Assembly: GCA_016735355.1 (NCBI GenBank)
Contig: JAERRQ010000265.1
Location: 1 to 26,389 of the forward strand
From: Desulfobacterales bacterium
GTDB lineage: Bacteria; Desulfobacterota; Desulfobacteria; Desulfobacterales; BuS5
Reading direction: 5' to 3'
Length of the DNA: 26,389 nt
Each line of letters opens with the position of its first letter. Positions within the stretch are counted from its first letter, which is position 1. Of the stretch, positions 9,008 through 18,583 are shown piece by piece. Both the position numbers and the translations under genes were made by a program. A model generated the notes under the pieces. It saw only the letters and a list, made by a program, of their open reading frames with translations, was not told the DNA's origin and did no database searches.

Positions 9008-10746
9008 AAATCAGGCCCCACAACTAAATGAATACGCCAGCCTTTCTCCGGTTCGGACACCGGGAAAGCCAGGTTAATCCTCACTGGTCCCAAAGGCGAC
9101 TTCCACCGTAAACCAAACCCTGCTCCTGACTCCATGGTGTCCGAAATCGAATTAATTGCATTCCCTGCATCATAGAATAGAGCAGCACTCCAGTTTCCCC
9201 GTATTTTCTGTTCATATTCAATGCTCCCGACAAGAAGGTGCTTGCCGCCCGTAACCTCGCCGTTTCTATCCTCCGGGCCGAGTGAGTTATAAGCATAACC
9301 ACGTATACTATGATCTCCTCCTGCAAAAAATCTGACAGATGGGGGCAGCTCCGAGAACTCACTTACTATAGAAGTTGCTCCTTCGCCGCGCATGATAATT
9401 CTGCCGCCGGTCCACAAACTACGTATACATTTCAGTTGTGACCGCAATTGCAGAAAGGATGAATCCGATATAATCGACTCATGGGCGCCGCGGATGTCAA
9501 GATATAACCTGAGTCCACGTTTTGTGTTAACAGGATTGTCAGCCCATATTTTTGTCCGTCTGATTCCCAATATAAGGAGGGTAGTCAGTCCTTCATCATC
9601 GGCAACATCAAAGTCTTCCCTTTCATAGTTAATGTATACCGACTCCCTCCAGTCCTTTATCACGTGATTGAACCGCACGCTGCTAAATATTTTCTCACTA
9701 AAGCTCGTTTTCGTATCTTCCCTTAACAGCCCAGACGCAAAGACCAGGCTGTCAGTGCGCGGGTCTTTGAGGGGAACAATATACTCTCCGGTGATACCTG
9801 ATTTGATCTCCGATTGCTTTAATGTAATGCCAAACCGTTGTCCTGCTTTATTTATTCTGTTTATTTCCCACCCCAAGCTTCCTCTGAATCCGGTGTCTGT
9901 TCCAAAACCCAGACCAAACGTGTATTTATTTCGTTTGCGTGGAACAAGTTTAACATCTATGGGCACTTCAAAATCTTCAGCCTGATCAATATGGGGTGTT
10001 ATCTCTATGAACTCGAAATAGTCGCTGTTATTCAAGGCGCTCTTAAGGTCAAGTATGCTGGATACTACATAGGGTTCACCTTTTTTGAAATGTATGAAAC
10101 GAGCAAGGAATTCATGACTGAAAACGTTTTGGAAAAAAGTCACATTACCGAAACGAAATTGCGGTCCCGTGTTAAAGTTAAGGATTATATTTGCGATCCC
10201 TTTTTCTGCATGCACCTCGATTTTACTTTTAAGCATTTGAGCTTTAAAGAATCCGAAACTTATTGCTGTATCCTGAAGGAGACGCTTGGTTTTTTCATAT
10301 TGCTCATGGTTTAATATATCTCCTTTATTAACCGGGATATGTTCTATAAATCGCTTGAAACTTTTATGGTCCCGGCCTTCACCTGTGATCGAGACTTCAA
10401 TATTGTCGATGATAACCGGGTTACCCGGGGTTATTTTGTAGAAAAGATTCCAGGTTGATTCTTTAAGGAGAATCGCTGCCTGAATATCAGGCTGATAATA
10501 TCCAAAGGGCTGAAGTGCCTGCCTGATTTCATGGGGTGCTTTTTTATGAAGCTTTTTCATCAGGCTCTCTGTCATATCAGGATGCTTCTTTTGTTGTTCT
10601 ATACTCAAAAAAGCAAGAACGTTATTTTTGATATCACCTTCGACGCCTTTAACGGAGACGTTTATATTAATCGCCGCATGTGCAGTTTGAATATTAAGGA
10701 GGGTAATTGTAAGTGCAAGAGCATAATTAATAAACGTTTTTGTCAT
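9004..10746 (-). CDS. tamA: Outer-membrane assembly protein TamA (Omp85/BamA superfamily)
   Basis: TamA is an outer-membrane beta-barrel with periplasmic POTRA domains that works with TamB. After a signal peptide ending at AHA (about 24 residues), roughly three POTRA domains fill residues 27-270, followed by a 16-strand-type barrel. Numbering is from the ATG at 10746. The barrel holds the diagnostic loop-6 motif SIRGYAY (around 480-486) preceded by FFAGGD. The length of 580 residues matches E. coli TamA (577). An in-frame TTG at 10758 would add four residues. I prefer the ATG because it gives a cleaner signal peptide, though neither has a good ribosome site. The protein ends in Leu (GPDL) rather than the usual terminal aromatic residue of barrel proteins. 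The stop overlaps the tamB start by four bases. Confidence 0.92.
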   Translation of the reverse strand: MTKTFINYALALTITLLNIQTAHAAININVSVKGVEGDIKNNVLAFLSIEQQKKHPDMTESLMKKLHKKAPHEIRQALQPFGYYQPDIQAAILLKESTWNLFYKITPGNPVIIDNIEVSITGEGRDHKSFKRFIEHIPVNKGDILNHEQYEKTKRLLQDTAISFGFFKAQMLKSKIEVHAEKGIANIILNFNTGPQFRFGNVTFFQNVFSHEFLARFIHFKKGEPYVVSSILDLKSALNNSDYFEFIEITPHIDQAEDFEVPIDVKLVPRKRNKYTFGLGFGTDTGFRGSLGWEINRINKAGQRFGITLKQSEIKSGITGEYIVPLKDPRTDSLVFASGLLREDTKTSFSEKIFSSVRFNHVIKDWRESVYINYEREDFDVADDEGLTTLLILGIRRTKIWADNPVNTKRGLRLYLDIRGAHESIISDSSFLQLRSQLKCIRSLWTGGRIIMRGEGATSIVSEFSELPPSVRFFAGGDHSIRGYAYNSLGPEDRNGEVTGGKHLLVGSIEYEQKIRGNWSAALFYDAGNAINSISDTMESGAGFGLRWKSPLGPVRINLAFPVSEPEKGWRIHLVVGPDL

Positions 10747-10827
10747 TTTGCCAATCAAAATAATGGAGGCATAGTGGCAGAAAGTATTGGTGGGGCCTAA
10801 AATAGTAATTCAACTTCCCGGCAGAGT

Positions 10828-10866
10828 AAAACACCGATCCCCTGCTATGCAGGATATCGGTGTTTT
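10828..10866. terminator. Long hairpin, probable bidirectional intrinsic terminator
   Basis: Outer arms AAAACACCGAT (10828-10838) and ATCGGTGTTTT (10856-10866) pair perfectly over 11 bp. After a 2x2 internal loop, an inner CCTGC/GCAGG stem closes a TAT loop. The A-run and T-run are part of the outer stem, so the structure ends in U-rich RNA on either strand. It lies between tamA (starts 10746) and the CGGC-family gene (stop at 11031), both on the minus strand. It most likely ends transcription from the CGGC-family gene. Confidence 0.7.
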
Positions 10867-10867
10867 A

Positions 10868-10994
10868 TGTTATATAGATTGTCACATAAATAATTTCACT
10901 GCGTTATCGGTCGTCGGAGTATTACAATGCGCCTTCCTCCCTCTGGCCTTGTGCCAAATTTTAAAATCGGGTCATTATCTGACAATCTATAACA
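10868..10994. repeat. MITE-like inverted-repeat element, about 127 bp
   Basis: The left end TGTTATATAGATTGTCA (10868-10884) and the inverted right end at 10972-10994 share a perfect 12-bp core (10873-10884 against 10980-10991) within an imperfect repeat of about 22 bp. The left copy carries an extra AT. The core can be read as TAGATTGTCA flanked by TA on both sides, as expected for TA-target (IS630/Tc1-type) elements. The interior of about 88 bp has no ORF and is GC-richer than the flanks. It starts next to the terminator hairpin at 10828-10866. Confidence 0.55.
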
Positions 10995-11030
10995 AATTTT
11001 TAGAGCGGTGCTCGGTTTATTCGCATTTTT

Positions 11031-11411
11031 TTATTGTATGGTCTTTATTTTATAGTCCTTGGGAAGGTGAGCAGTGCCTTTAAGACATGGGATACCTGTT
11101 TCCTTATGGATATTTTCAAGGATTTCATCAATCTTTTCGCAAAATCCACCATCTTTGGCAGACCAGCCTGCATCGGTTTTTTTAGCAAAAGTACAGGTGC
11201 AGAAGTGAATTGTCTCAGCGCCCTTGGCCTTGAGAATTTTTGATAAATCGACTGCTACATCACCCGGACATTTACATGTAAAAACACCAGTCAGGGTACA
11301 ATCTTCGTAATTTGCGAAGCCCTCCTTTTTGTCATTCAGACATCGAAAACAGCTTGTCAAAGGACATCTTTCCATATTTTTTTCACAACGGATAATGGCT
11401 ACATTTGTCAT
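11031..11411 (-). CDS. CGGC domain-containing cysteine-rich protein
   Basis: This 126-residue soluble protein has 11 cysteines (residues 9, 16, 21, 24, 38, 46, 48, 71, 73, 91, 109). The order VAIIRCE, then C-P..CF..C, then a central cysteine cluster, then a HFCTC segment follows the CGGC family (PF08821), thought from its conserved Cys/His to bind metal. In this protein the name-giving CGGC is changed: the site reads CKCP at 46-49. The start is firm, since AAGGAGG lies about 6 nt before the ATG at 11411. It stands alone, with non-coding repeat elements on both sides. The family is common in anaerobes, but its biochemical role is not established. Confidence 0.8.
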   Translation of the reverse strand: MTNVAIIRCEKNMERCPLTSCFRCLNDKKEGFANYEDCTLTGVFTCKCPGDVAVDLSKILKAKGAETIHFCTCTFAKKTDAGWSAKDGGFCEKIDEILENIHKETGIPCLKGTAHLPKDYKIKTIQ

Positions 11412-11585
11412 TTATAACCTCCTTGTTTATTACAGAATTTTGATTATTTAATAACATGGACTACCACACAAACAATTTTACTCTCGTAAAAAGGCGGAGA
11501 TTGTCTTCACCTCTAAAAAAAACTATTATACCACTCCATCAATCTTCCTTTATCATTTTATCCAGGATTTTATCAATTAAATTGT
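11412..11585. other. Non-coding gap left of the 118-bp element
   Basis: This AT-rich stretch lies between the CGGC-family start and the MITE-like element. It should contain the promoter of the CGGC-family gene on the minus strand, but I see no convincing -35/-10 pair within it. On the minus strand a frame of about 24 codons ends in TGA near 11535 and resembles a protein C-terminus (GCHNLIDKILDKMIKED). It enters from inside the repeat element and lacks a start or ribosome site, so I do not call it a gene. Confidence 0.4.
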
Positions 11586-11703
11586 GGCATCCTTCATTAA
11601 TACTACAAAAGTAGTTTACACTTTTTTATTAAAAATAAACTTATCTGTGTGCATCTGTGTTCTATTCTTGTTTAAAAAATGTCAAGGGCAAATGAAGGAT
11701 GCC
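11586..11703. mobile_element. 118-bp MITE-like element with perfect TIRs and 8-bp target duplication
   Basis: Terminal inverted repeats GGCATCCTTCATT (11586-11598) and AATGAAGGATGCC (11691-11703) are perfect over 13 bp. The same 8-bp sequence TAAATTGT flanks the element directly on both sides, at 11578-11585 and 11704-11711, as expected for a target-site duplication made by transposition. The 92-bp interior is AT-rich, has no transposase ORF and includes TTGACA on the minus strand (11680-11685). An element this small must have been moved by a transposase supplied elsewhere. Eight-bp duplications occur in IS1595, ISL3, IS256 and some other families; which applies cannot be told from this alone. 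It inserted just past the TetR gene stop. Confidence 0.8.
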
Positions 11704-11731
11704 TAAATTGTTTGGTAAAACGTTCATCTCT

Positions 11732-12481
11732 TTAGCTGCCGCTATCCATATTATCTATGAGACCAATCAAAAACTGGCACTGCGCTTTTAGTTCCTTTAA
11801 GACTCTTTTTTTGCCGCCTCCGTCCTTCTCCATTTTGTTTTTCTCTGCGGCTATGCCTGCTGTGCTTTCGGATGCAAGATAACCTCTTTCAAGGAGATTT
11901 ATTATATGGTCGGCTATTTGGTCGGGTGTGTAAGAGGTATACTTCGGATTATACCATTTATATATCCAGTTGCACATCCCAAGTATTCCATATGTTTGCA
12001 GCTTTGTGTCAGTATCCCTGAAGACTCCCTGGTCGATACCTTCCCCAATAATTTTTTCTAAAATTTGATTATATTTTTTTTTTTCAGCCTTAATCCCTTT
12101 AAAATCAGCCGGTGAAAGCTGATTTTCCTCAGCAAAAAAAACAGAAAGAATAGAGAGTGACTTTATGCTGATATTTTTAACGTGGTTACTTATAATAAGA
12201 CGCATCTTTTTATCCGGAGGAAGATTCATCTCGGCTATTTTATTTGTATTTTTGAAAATACTCTCAAGTGCCTTAATATAAATTATTGAAAGCAGGTTCT
12301 CTTTGCTAGAAACATAATGATATAATGCAGCTTTGGTTATACCTATCTCTTTGGCTACATCGTCAAGGGTGGTAGACCTGTATCCATTTTTATGAAAGAG
12401 TTCAGTGGCGGTATCAATAATTCTTTTTATCCGCAGGCTTTTATCCAGCCCCCTGAAATTATTATTACCTTTTTTTTTCAA
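11732..12481 (-). CDS. TetR/AcrR family transcriptional regulator
   Basis: This 249-residue protein has an N-terminal TetR DNA-binding domain. RIIDTATELFHKNGYRSTTL leads into the helix-turn-helix DVAKEIGITKAALYHYVSSK (about residues 41-60). The rest is a helical ligand/dimer domain, with a polar C-terminal extension after residue 205. The start is TTG at 12481, supported by AAAGGTAG a few bases upstream on the minus strand and by the absence of an ATG before the DNA-binding domain. It is divergent from pyrG across a 527-bp gap holding repeated GGTTAC-type words that could be its operators. TetR proteins of this type in fatty-acid- or aromatic-degrading deltaproteobacteria often sense acyl-CoAs. 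The acyl-CoA dehydrogenase 3.4 kb away makes that plausible here, but it is only inference. Confidence 0.85.
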   Translation of the reverse strand: MKKKGNNNFRGLDKSLRIKRIIDTATELFHKNGYRSTTLDDVAKEIGITKAALYHYVSSKENLLSIIYIKALESIFKNTNKIAEMNLPPDKKMRLIISNHVKNISIKSLSILSVFFAEENQLSPADFKGIKAEKKKYNQILEKIIGEGIDQGVFRDTDTKLQTYGILGMCNWIYKWYNPKYTSYTPDQIADHIINLLERGYLASESTAGIAAEKNKMEKDGGGKKRVLKELKAQCQFLIGLIDNMDSGS

Positions 12482-12725
12482 GTTACTACCTTTAAGCGGT
12501 TGAATTGTCGCCTTGCTTGAATTTAAATCAAATTTAAGAGTTCACAAAGGAATTAAAAGAAGATACGGTTACCTTATTTGTTATATGGATATTTTATTGG
12601 CTTGTAAGGAAGAGGAGGTTTTTGAAGAATTACAAAAATTAATTTTAAATGATCATATATCTGCGTTGTAGTCAACAAGAAAAATAATTCTTTGATTTAT
12701 TGTGTCCACTTAATTAAAAAAAATC
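12482..12725. other. Left part of TetR-pyrG gap, no confident gene
   Basis: This AT-rich DNA lies upstream of the TetR start. A plus-strand frame is open from 12504 to a TAG at 12669-12671. From TTG at 12513 it would give 52 residues, or from ATG at 12585 28 residues ending LQKLILNDHISAL. Neither start has a ribosome site, so it is not called. The word CGGTTACCTTAT at 12566-12577 resembles the paired repeats at 12745-12774. Confidence 0.4.
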
Positions 12726-12775
12726 TTGACAACAGTTAAACGGGTGGTTACTTATATTAAATCGCTGGTAACTTG
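12726..12775 (+). promoter_or_regulatory. Consensus -35 box followed by paired 9-bp repeats (candidate TetR-controlled promoter)
   Basis: A perfect TTGACA (12726-12731) is followed by TGGTTACTT (12745-12753) and TGGTAACTT (12766-12774). These two 9-mers differ at one base and start exactly 21 bp apart, two helical turns. The first copy covers the expected -10 position, where no good TATAAT match is present. The layout suits repression or activation by a dimeric regulator such as the adjacent TetR protein. A related word lies at 12566-12577, and TAGTAACTTG overlaps the TetR start on the minus strand. Confidence 0.4.
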
Positions 12776-12863
12776 TTTGAAAAATTTATACATTTAAATC
12801 TGCTATTGATTTTCAGCTTTATATTTACCCAAACTGGATTTTCAAGTTTGGGGTTTTTTGTTT
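12776..12863 (+). ncRNA. Possible short non-coding transcript or leader RNA ahead of pyrG
   Basis: A possible promoter at 12726 and an intrinsic terminator ending near 12863 bracket about 90-100 nt with no ORF of note, upstream of a separate candidate pyrG promoter. The segment is AT-rich and matches no RNA family I recognise. AACTTG at 12770-12775 could pair with CAAGTT at 12843-12848, inside the terminator's right arm, which might allow attenuation. This is a hypothesis from layout, not from sequence homology. Confidence 0.2.
12828..12863 (+). terminator. Intrinsic terminator on the plus strand upstream of pyrG
   Basis: Arms CCCAAACT (12828-12835) and AGTTTGGG (12845-12852) form a perfect 8-bp stem with a 9-nt loop. 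They are followed by G, six T, G and four more T. This is a textbook rho-independent terminator reading towards pyrG. No annotated plus-strand gene lies upstream of it for more than 7 kb, so what it terminates is unclear. Confidence 0.75.
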
Positions 12864-12877
12864 TGCAGAATAAAACC

Positions 12878-12906
12878 TTGCCAGAAAGATAAAATGTTCA
12901 TATTAA
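12878..12906 (+). promoter_or_regulatory. Candidate sigma-70 promoter of pyrG
   Basis: TTGCCA (12878-12883, five of six consensus bases) and TATTAA (12901-12906, four of six) are separated by 17 bp. A start near 12913 would leave a leader of about 95 nt before the pyrG ATG at 13009. It lies directly after the terminator at 12828-12863, so pyrG can be transcribed independently of whatever is upstream. Confidence 0.45.
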
Positions 12907-12999
12907 TTATAGATTACTGATAACGTAGTGAAATTATTTATCTGGAAACAGATACAATAGTATTTCTATTTCACTCCTGTTTGGAAAATATAATTATAA

Positions 13000-15773
<2,774 letters not shown>

Positions 15774-15860
15774 AAATGACTGTCGAAGTTATGGCTTATT
15801 TTAATGCTTTGCTGCGTTCATTAGAGTATCTTAAAAATATATACAAGAAAGGAATAATTT

Positions 15861-17012
15861 ATGGCATTTGAACTTACCAAAGAAGAATTGATGGTACAAA
15901 AAATGACAAGGGAATTTGCACAAAAGGAACTGGTTGAACAGGCTGCGGAAAACGACAAAACACATAGCTACCCTGCTAAAGCATTAAAAAAAATGGGCGA
16001 ACTCGGTTATTTGGGAATGCTTGTTAAAGAAGAGTATGGCGGGGATGATGCAGGTACTGTATCATATGCCTTGGCCCTGATGGAAATTGCCGCTGCAGAT
16101 GCTTCCTGTGCTGTTATTATGTCGGTACATGACTCAATTGGCTGTGGAAGCATCCAGAAATTCGGGACAGAAGAACAGAAAAAACAATGGCTTGAACCTA
16201 TGGCTCGCGGAGACTTTATCGGTGCTTTTTGCCTGACTGAACCAGAATCCGGTTCTGATCCGCAGTCAATGGAGACTATGGCGGAAAAAGATGGAGATTA
16301 TTATATCATTAATGGCATTAAACGGTTTATTACCACAGGAAAAAATGCCGGGGTCTATGTAACCATAACAAAAACAGATCCCGCTGCCGGCAGCAGAGGA
16401 ATGACGGCATTTTTACTGGACCAGAGTCTGCCCGGATTTATAGTGGGCAGGGTTGAAGACAAGATGGGTCAACGCGGTTCCGACACTACCGACATCATAC
16501 TTGAAAATTGCCGGGTTCCTGCATCAAGAATGCTTGGCAAAGAGGGCGAAGGATTTATGGTTGCCATGTCAAGCCTTGAAGACGGCCGAATCGGAGTCGG
16601 ATCCCTAGGGTGCGGAATAGCAATGGCTGCTTTGGGTGAGACTATAAAATACGCAAAACAGAGAAAACAGTTTGGCCGGCTTATTGCTGAAAATCAGGCA
16701 ATAAGATTCATGATAGCAGATATGAAGATGAAAGTCGAAGCGGCCCGTCTGTTGATATTGAACGCAGCATCTAAAAAAGACAGGGGTGAAAGCTGTGCCC
16801 TTGAGGCGTCCATGGCAAAATGTTATGCTACTGATATTGCTCAGGAGGTATGCGGCCAGGCTATCCAGATTCACGGCGGATATGGATACCTGACGGATTA
16901 TCCGGTAGAGCGTTATTACAGAGATGCCAGAATCACAACAATTTACGAAGGAACCAATCAGATACAAAGAATCGTTATTGCAAACGAGATATTGGGCAAA
17001 GTCATTTCATAG
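15861..17012 (+). CDS. Acyl-CoA dehydrogenase (short-chain type)
   Basis: This FAD enzyme oxidises acyl-CoA to 2,3-enoyl-CoA and passes electrons to electron-transfer flavoprotein. The 383-residue length is standard. The signatures are present: FCLTEPESGSD (about 123-133, FAD/substrate loop) and QIHGGYGYL (336-344) with YEGTNQIQR (362-370). Glu363 is in the position of the catalytic base of butyryl-CoA-type dehydrogenases, which suggests a short- or branched-chain or glutaryl-type substrate, not determined here. A good ribosome site (AAAGGA) is 7-8 nt before the ATG. It stands alone, 87 bp after the DRE-TIM gene, with a hairpin 17 bp after its stop. Its etfAB partner is not in the window. The TetR regulator upstream may control it, by inference only. 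Confidence 0.95.
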   Translation: MAFELTKEELMVQKMTREFAQKELVEQAAENDKTHSYPAKALKKMGELGYLGMLVKEEYGGDDAGTVSYALALMEIAAADASCAVIMSVHDSIGCGSIQKFGTEEQKKQWLEPMARGDFIGAFCLTEPESGSDPQSMETMAEKDGDYYIINGIKRFITTGKNAGVYVTITKTDPAAGSRGMTAFLLDQSLPGFIVGRVEDKMGQRGSDTTDIILENCRVPASRMLGKEGEGFMVAMSSLEDGRIGVGSLGCGIAMAALGETIKYAKQRKQFGRLIAENQAIRFMIADMKMKVEAARLLILNAASKKDRGESCALEASMAKCYATDIAQEVCGQAIQIHGGYGYLTDYPVERYYRDARITTIYEGTNQIQRIVIANEILGKVIS

Positions 17013-17029
17013 TATATATGTTTTAGATA

Positions 17030-17064
17030 TCTCTCTTTCCTTCGGAAAAAGGAGGAAAGAGAGA
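17030..17064 (+). terminator. Strong hairpin after the acyl-CoA dehydrogenase gene
   Basis: TCTCTCTTTCCT (17030-17041) and AGGAAAGAGAGA (17053-17064) form a perfect 12-bp stem with an 11-nt loop, starting 17 bp after the stop codon. It lacks a T-run on the plus strand, so it is an imperfect intrinsic terminator. It may instead stabilise the mRNA 3' end. Confidence 0.5.
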
Positions 17065-17096
17065 AACAAACAAAATACGTTAGGATTGGGGATGAA

Positions 17097-17227
17097 ATAA
17101 ATTGCCCATAATTGCGCCGGGCTTGTGGTCGTCTTCAAGGCGCATCAATGGTTGCATACTCGAAGTCTGTGGCCATTGATGCAACACAGAAGACGGGAAC
17201 AAGAACAAGTAATTATGGGTAATTTAT
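17097..17227. repeat. 131-bp nested inverted-repeat element (MITE-like)
   Basis: The ends at 17097-17113 and 17211-17227 are inverted repeats of 17 bp with one mismatch (left ATAAATTGCCCATAATT). Inside, further complementary blocks occur in matching order: CTTGT (17122-17126) with ACAAG (17205-17209), GTCTTC (17131-17136) with GAAGAC (17189-17194), and GCATCAATGG (17142-17151) with CCATTGATGC (17173-17182), around a loop of about 21 nt. The whole unit can therefore fold into one long, interrupted hairpin. It contains no ORF. TA flanks an inner form of the repeat on both sides, which would suit a TA-target element; no longer target duplication is seen. Confidence 0.65.
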
Positions 17228-17353
17228 AAAATTCACGATCCTTACTATAGTCTATGAATCGTCATTTGAATTTACAGCCCGGCAACCAATTTTATAAATC
17301 AATTATTTATAACCAAATGGACATACTGATTTGTTAATTTTGTCTTTTTTAGA

Positions 17354-17391
17354 AAACCGTAAACCGTGAACTGTAAACCGTGAACGGTTAC
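17354..17391. repeat. Heptamer tandem repeat abutting lpxB
   Basis: Five consecutive 7-bp units follow the pattern (A/G)AAC(C/T/G)GT: AAACCGT, AAACCGT, GAACTGT, AAACCGT, GAACGGT (17354-17388), then TAC. The last unit forms part of a near-palindrome ACCGTGAACGGT. The array runs into the 5' end of the lpxB reading frame and supplies a possible GTG start at 17380. A 15-bp piece (17378-17392) recurs with one change at 18588-18602. Confidence 0.7.
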
Positions 17392-17403
17392 ATCTATAAA
17401 ATC

Positions 17404-18582
17404 ATGGCTCCCATATACAACCAGAAAAAAAATATTATGATCATAGCCGGTGAGGCCTCGGGGGATCATCACGGAGCAAGGCTTGTGAAAGCCATGGAAA
17501 TGGAAAAAAATAATTTTTTTTTCTGTGGTATCGGCGGCAAGGCCATGCAGAAAGCAGGTGTAAAAATCCTGGTGGATGCTGCGGAACTTTCGGTGGTGGG
17601 AATAACCGAGGTTTTTTCTAAACTCCCCTATATTTTTAAAGCTCTTGCTGTTGCAAAACGCCTCCTGAAAAGTTTAAATCCTGATCTTCTGATATTGATA
17701 GATTATCCTGATTTTAACCTTCATATTGCAGCGGCTGCAAAAAAAATGCGCATCCCCGTGCTTTATTATATCAGCCCCCAGATCTGGGCCTGGAGACAGG
17801 GACGTGTTAAAAAAATTGGAAAGATAATAGACCATATGGCAGTTATCCTGCCGTTTGAGGAAATTTTTTACACGGAACATAATATACCTGTTACATTTGT
17901 AGGCCACCCACTGCTCGACTCATTCTCCGACTCATCAAAAACCTTTTATAAAGTTGAAAAATCAGGGCAGCAGATAATTGGACTTCTTCCAGGATCACGC
18001 AACAGTGAGATTACAAAGCTTTTACCGGTCATGCTTGAAGCTGCTGTTCTGATTCAGGAAAAATTTGGTGATATCAAGTTTATTCTTTCAATTGCGCCAA
18101 CAGTCAATAAACAGTATGTTGAGGAAGCAACCCAAAAATTCAACAGTATCATAAACCTGGAACTTAACGCCGGCCCTGTTGTAAAGGTGCTTGAACAAAG
18201 CCGCCTTGTAATAACAGCATCCGGAACTGTTACCCTGGAGACTGCTATTGTAGGCACCCCGATGATAATAGTATATAAAGTATCACCTGTAAGTTTCATG
18301 CTTGGCAAACTGATGATAAAGGTTAAGAATATCGGACTGGTAAACCTTATTGCCGGAAAAACACTGGTTCCTGAACTGATACAAAATGAAGCCTCTCCTG
18401 AAAAGATTGCCGCAACAGCCGGCCGCATGCTTAATGATCCAATCTTGATGGAAGATATCCGTAACGAACTACTTAAAATAAAAAATATACTCGGAGGTCC
18501 GGGAGCTTCCCTGGAAGTGGCTAAAATAGCTTTGAATATGCTTTCATCAAAACGAAGCGAATCCACCGAAACTAAAAAATGA
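17404..18582 (+). CDS. lpxB: Lipid-A-disaccharide synthase
   Basis: LpxB joins UDP-2,3-diacylglucosamine and lipid X to make the lipid A disaccharide at the inner membrane. The family blocks are all present (numbering from the ATG at 17404): GEASGD at 16-21, SPQIWAWR at 124-131, GHPLLD at 167-172, LLPGSRNSEI at 194-203 and ASGTVTLE at 272-279. The length of 392 residues is typical (about 380). The reading frame is open from a GTG at 17380 that lies within the heptamer repeat and would add MNGYIYKI. I prefer the ATG by comparison with the family, although neither start has a good ribosome site. It is followed after 7 bp by the DUF374 acyltransferase and then the MsbA-type exporter, a lipid A cluster. 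Confidence 0.96.
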   Translation: MAPIYNQKKNIMIIAGEASGDHHGARLVKAMEMEKNNFFFCGIGGKAMQKAGVKILVDAAELSVVGITEVFSKLPYIFKALAVAKRLLKSLNPDLLILIDYPDFNLHIAAAAKKMRIPVLYYISPQIWAWRQGRVKKIGKIIDHMAVILPFEEIFYTEHNIPVTFVGHPLLDSFSDSSKTFYKVEKSGQQIIGLLPGSRNSEITKLLPVMLEAAVLIQEKFGDIKFILSIAPTVNKQYVEEATQKFNSIINLELNAGPVVKVLEQSRLVITASGTVTLETAIVGTPMIIVYKVSPVSFMLGKLMIKVKNIGLVNLIAGKTLVPELIQNEASPEKIAATAGRMLNDPILMEDIRNELLKIKNILGGPGASLEVAKIALNMLSSKRSESTETKK

Positions 18583-18583
18583 G

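Noticed and set aside
9838..10314. 158-codon plus-strand frame opposite tamA
   Set aside because: It is antisense to conserved POTRA and barrel coding sequence. Its translation is rich in Phe and Cys with no family resemblance and no start signal.
10531..11083. Plus-strand frames covering the tamA start and the gap to the CGGC-family gene
   Set aside because: They run through the terminator hairpin and the inverted-repeat element and look like translated non-coding DNA.
11533..11610. Minus-strand frame ending GCHNLIDKILDKMIKED
   Set aside because: It is only about 24 codons, has no start or ribosome site, and part of it is the terminal repeat of the 118-bp element.
17154..17227. Reading the 17.1-kb element as a CRISPR array or tRNA
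   Set aside because: There is no regular direct repeat with spacers and no cloverleaf. The symmetry is purely inverted.
18054..18566. 170-codon minus-strand frame inside lpxB
   Set aside because: It is the antisense of a confidently assigned gene, with no start signal and low-complexity Ser/Ile composition.
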